Made by a program: the position numbers and the translations under genes | NCBI RefSeq assembly: GCF_027531705.1 | Contig: NZ_JAPZSP010000034.1 | Coordinates: 1 to 64,000 of the forward strand | Reading direction: 5' to 3' | From: Flavobacterium sp. | GTDB taxonomy: Bacteria > Bacteroidota > Bacteroidia > Flavobacteriales > Flavobacteriaceae | DNA length: 64,000 nt | In this document: piece after piece, positions 61,468 through 64,000 of the stretch | Layout: every line of letters starts with the position of its first letter | How positions within the stretch are numbered: position 1 is the first letter of the stretch | Notes under the pieces: model-generated | The model's input: the letters and a program-made list of their open reading frames with translations, nothing else | What the model was told of the DNA's origin: nothing | The model's database searches: none

Positions 61468-62544
61468 ATGAAGTTGCATTTCATCATATTGTTTTTCGTA
61501 ACACTTGGAGCTTTTTCTCAAAATGAAAATTCTGAGGATGAGGTCTTTCTTTTATCGGTTGTTGATAAAAAGCCTGAATATCCTGGTGGTATTTCTGAAT
61601 TGTTTAATTTTATTTCAGATAATATTAATGTTTTAACAAACTCTAAAGTTGATGGAGGAAGAATTATAACAAGTTTTATTGTAAATGGTGATGGTGTTTT
61701 GTCAGATATAAAAATCATTAAAGGATTAGGATTAAATATTGATAATGAAATATTTCGTTTGCTAAATAGCTGTAATAATTGGATTCCAGGTGAAATAGGT
61801 AATGAAAAAGTAAAAGTTAAATATGTTTTGCCAATAAATATACCTAAAATAAATGTTATTCCGAATGAAGAAATAAACCCTCAATTAGACACAATATTTA
61901 CTGAAAAAGAGATTGATGTTATGCCAATTTATAATGGAGGCGTTAATGAATTTTATAATTATGTTGGAAAAAATTTTGTTGTACCTGATATAGAAGGTTT
62001 AAAAGGAAAAATTTATGCTTCTTTTGTCATAGAAAAAGATGGTACAATGGATAATTTTAAAATTATTAGAGATGAAGTTGGCAGTGGTTGTTCAATTGAA
62101 TTTATAAGAGTTTTAAAAACTTGCCCAAAATGGACTCCAGCATTTAAGAATGGAAAGCCAGTAAGAATTTTGTATTATATGCCAATTAGTATTCAAGCAG
62201 GTTCAGATATTAAAAGCAGTAAAGATCTTGTCTATTTCAATATTTCTGATTTAGATGCAAATGGAATTCCTGAGTATACTGATGGTTTAGAGGCTTTTTA
62301 TAGTTATATTTTTGACAGTTTGGACAAAAATAAAATTAAAGGATTTAAGAAAAAGTTAAGAATTTATATGAGTATTCTTGACAATGGAACTGTTTATAAG
62401 GTTTATATTGAAGATAAAATAAGCAAAGAAGTGTCAGATGAAATAACCAGAGTTTTAAGACAATCTGCAAAATGGAAACCCGGTTTCAAATATGGAATTA
62501 ATGTGAATACTATATACGGTTTTCAGATTAGCATAGGCTATTAA
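61468..62544 (+). CDS. Secreted protein with three tandem TonB C-terminal-like domains
   Basis: 358 residues, signal peptide ending GAFSQ, no inner-membrane anchor and no proline stalk. Three repeats each resemble the TonB_C fold: 32-125 (KPEYPGGISELFNFI, ...NNWIPGEIGNEKVKVKYVLPI), 150-243 (YNGGVNEFYNYVGKNF, ...CPKWTPAFKNGKPVRILYYMPI) and 263-358 (YTDGLEAFYSYIF, ...AKWKPGFKYGINVNTIYGFQI). The middle copy is closest to the TonB at 26725. A free-standing periplasmic or surface protein is likely. Probably co-transcribed with queE. Confidence 0.85.
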   Translation: MKLHFIILFFVTLGAFSQNENSEDEVFLLSVVDKKPEYPGGISELFNFISDNINVLTNSKVDGGRIITSFIVNGDGVLSDIKIIKGLGLNIDNEIFRLLNSCNNWIPGEIGNEKVKVKYVLPINIPKINVIPNEEINPQLDTIFTEKEIDVMPIYNGGVNEFYNYVGKNFVVPDIEGLKGKIYASFVIEKDGTMDNFKIIRDEVGSGCSIEFIRVLKTCPKWTPAFKNGKPVRILYYMPISIQAGSDIKSSKDLVYFNISDLDANGIPEYTDGLEAFYSYIFDSLDKNKIKGFKKKLRIYMSILDNGTVYKVYIEDKISKEVSDEITRVLRQSAKWKPGFKYGINVNTIYGFQISIGY

Positions 62545-62559
62545 AAACTAAATTTTTCT

Positions 62560-63714
62560 ATGAAATCCCATTTCCACCTAAACCCCGAAATTACTTTTCT
62601 TAATCATGGTTCATTTGGAGCTTGTCCAAAACCTATTTTTGAAGAATACCAACGTTTTCAGTTGGAGTTAGAAAACGAACCGGTTTATTTTATTCAAAAG
62701 AAATCGGCTGGTTATCTAAAAACTGCTCGTGAAAGTTTGGCTAAATTTATTGGTTGTGATGCACAAGATTTGTTTTTCACACCCAATCCAACATTTGCCG
62801 TCAACACCATTATGCGCAGTTTGAAATTACAAGCAGGCGATGAAATTCTTACAACCAATCATGAATATGGTGCCATGGATAGAACTTGGCATTTTTACTG
62901 TAAAAAATCGAGAGTCAAGTACATTCGACAAGAAATTTCGTTGCCAATAACTTCAAAAGAACAAATACTTGACGAGTTTTGGAAAGGAGTAACATCTAAA
63001 ACCAAAGTGATTTTTCTCAATCAAATTTCTAGCTCAACGGCACTTATTTTTCCAGTTAAGGAAATTTGCGATAAAGCCAGAGAACTTGGATTAATTACCA
63101 TTATTGACGGCGCTCATGTTCCGGGTCATATCGATTTGGATATTACAGATTTAAACCCAGATTTTTATACAGGTACATTGCACAAATGGATGTTAGCTCC
63201 AAAAGGCAGTTCGTTTTTATATGTAAAAAAAGAATATCAAAATGACATAGAACCTTTGGTTGTAAGTTGGGGTTATGAAAGCGATTTTCCTGGTGAAAGT
63301 CAATTTTTAGATTACCATGAATACCAAGGAACTCGCGATATTTCAGCTTTTTTGTGTACACCAAAAGTGATTGAGTTTTTAGAAGAAAATAACTGGAAAG
63401 AAAAAGCGATAGCTTGTAGAAAGTTGGTTTTAGATAATTACCAAGATTTTTGCGATTTACTTAACACAAAACCATTATGTCCAATTTCAGCAGAATTTCT
63501 TGGACAAATGGCAAGTATTCCGATAAAAACTGAAAAGCCACTTGAATTAAAAGAATTGCTTTACGAAAAGTATAAAATTCAAATTCCTGTAATGCCTTTA
63601 AATGGGAATGTTTATTTAAGATATTCTATTAACGCTTATAATTCTCAGGTGGATTTAGATGTTTTAAAAAAGTGTTTAATTGAAATTCAATCAAAAACTG
63701 ATTTATTATGTTGA
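62560..63714 (+). CDS. Aminotransferase class V-fold PLP protein (isopenicillin N epimerase-like)
   Basis: 384 residues. LNHGSFGACPKPIFEEYQRF at about 14-33 is typical of the epimerase-like branch. NHEYGAMDRTW near 106, DGAHVPGHIDLDI near 188, and the PLP lysine in YTGTLHKWMLAPKGSSFL near 208. Family members racemise or lyse amino-acid substrates. No beta-lactam genes are nearby, so the substrate is open. It follows the TonB_C gene by 15 bases. Confidence 0.88.
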   Translation: MKSHFHLNPEITFLNHGSFGACPKPIFEEYQRFQLELENEPVYFIQKKSAGYLKTARESLAKFIGCDAQDLFFTPNPTFAVNTIMRSLKLQAGDEILTTNHEYGAMDRTWHFYCKKSRVKYIRQEISLPITSKEQILDEFWKGVTSKTKVIFLNQISSSTALIFPVKEICDKARELGLITIIDGAHVPGHIDLDITDLNPDFYTGTLHKWMLAPKGSSFLYVKKEYQNDIEPLVVSWGYESDFPGESQFLDYHEYQGTRDISAFLCTPKVIEFLEENNWKEKAIACRKLVLDNYQDFCDLLNTKPLCPISAEFLGQMASIPIKTEKPLELKELLYEKYKIQIPVMPLNGNVYLRYSINAYNSQVDLDVLKKCLIEIQSKTDLLC

Positions 63715-63754
63715 TTTTTTTTATATTATTGCAAAATATTAATAACATAAAATT

Positions 63755-64000
63755 ATGAAAAAACTAATACTTACTCTATTTTTAATTGTTTCTGTTACAT
63801 CTTTTTCGCAAAGAACATGTGGAACAAAAGAGTATATGGAAAGAATGATGGCAGATCCAGCTTACAGACAAGAATACCTTGAGCGTCAAGCTAAATTTGA
63901 AATAGAGTATAAAAAACTGCTAGACCAAGAAGAAAATTACAAAAGTAGAGGTGTTCAATCTCCTAGTGTCACAAAAGTAATACCTGTAGCTGTGCATTTT
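63755..64000 (+). CDS. Secreted protein, N-terminal part (probable M43/pappalysin-type metalloprotease)
   Basis: 82 codons before the window ends. Signal peptide MKKLILTLFLIVSVTSFSQ, then RTCGTKEYMERMMADPAYRQ and, at the end, VIPVAVHF. The TCGT opening, the helical propeptide and the IPVAVHF entry strand are what I know from flavobacterial M43 cytophagalysin-like proteases with T9SS tails. The Zn motif would lie beyond the window, so the call is tentative. Confidence 0.6.
   Translation, partial: MKKLILTLFLIVSVTSFSQRTCGTKEYMERMMADPAYRQEYLERQAKFEIEYKKLLDQEENYKSRGVQSPSVTKVIPVAVHF

Noticed and set aside
1..64000. tRNA, rRNA or insertion-sequence features
   Set aside because: None recognised on either strand; no transposase frame or cloverleaf was found by reading.

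Overview
The window comes from an AT-rich member of the Bacteroidota, most likely Flavobacterium. The signs are a gliding-motility gene (gldA), secreted proteins with type IX secretion (T9SS) C-terminal sorting domains, tandem transglutaminase-like/DUF3857 proteins, an ExbB-ExbD-ExbD-TonB operon with phylum-typical companions, and many promoters with the Bacteroidota -7 box TAnnTTTG. No tRNA, rRNA, insertion sequence, prophage or CRISPR array was seen.

Layout. 1-8.2 kb: end of a peptidase S74 tail protein, a deoxynucleoside kinase, two secreted proteins of unknown function, metK behind a SAM-II-type riboswitch, and two paralogous T9SS cargo proteins. 8.3-23.6 kb: a large methionine locus. It holds two decayed trans-sulfuration-type PLP genes, two transporters, then metY, metX, homoserine dehydrogenase, a SAM-I riboswitch, a split metH and metF. 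23.8-29.7 kb: the ExbB/ExbD/TonB operon. 30-43.6 kb: a mixed region with a HerA-like ATPase, a cupin, kmo, a penicillin acylase homologue, an agmatinase-like protein, a 603-residue protein not recognised, kynU, queA, aroA and a MazG-like protein. 43.7-51.6 kb: four tandem DUF3857/transglutaminase-like paralogues. 51.6-57.5 kb: dtd, rsgA and a Phe/Tyr biosynthesis operon. 57.8-64 kb: gldA, an envelope lipoprotein and a PagL-like protein, queE, a triple TonB_C protein, a class V aminotransferase-fold protein and the start of a secreted metalloprotease.

The main discovery candidate is a set of short leader peptides, too small for normal gene calling, each followed by a strong Rho-independent terminator. 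Five of them are loaded with Met codons, four of these also with Cys codons: 8324-8446 (+), 14338-14463 (+), 14529-14686 (+), 13828-13973 (-) and 13666-13808 (-). Two sit in tandem on each side of a divergent promoter region at about 14 kb. They face metY-metX-hom on one side and a DMT transporter plus an amino-acid permease on the other. In each leader a segment near the end of the peptide frame can pair with the 5' arm of the terminator, which is the layout of classical ribosome-mediated attenuation. A sixth leader, rich in Phe and Tyr (57452-57544, -), lies in front of pheA and has the same layout, which supports the idea that this genome uses leader-peptide attenuation widely. Together with the SAM-II-like element on metK and the SAM-I riboswitch upstream of metH, methionine metabolism here appears to be read out at two levels: Met/Cys supply (probably tRNA charging) through leaders, and SAM through riboswitches.

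The genome also carries many short dispersed repeats: a roughly 80-100 nt flavobacterial element (four copies), a 28-nt palindrome (two copies), and low-complexity direct/inverted microrepeats in many intergenic gaps. Some of the microrepeats appear in frame inside aroA.
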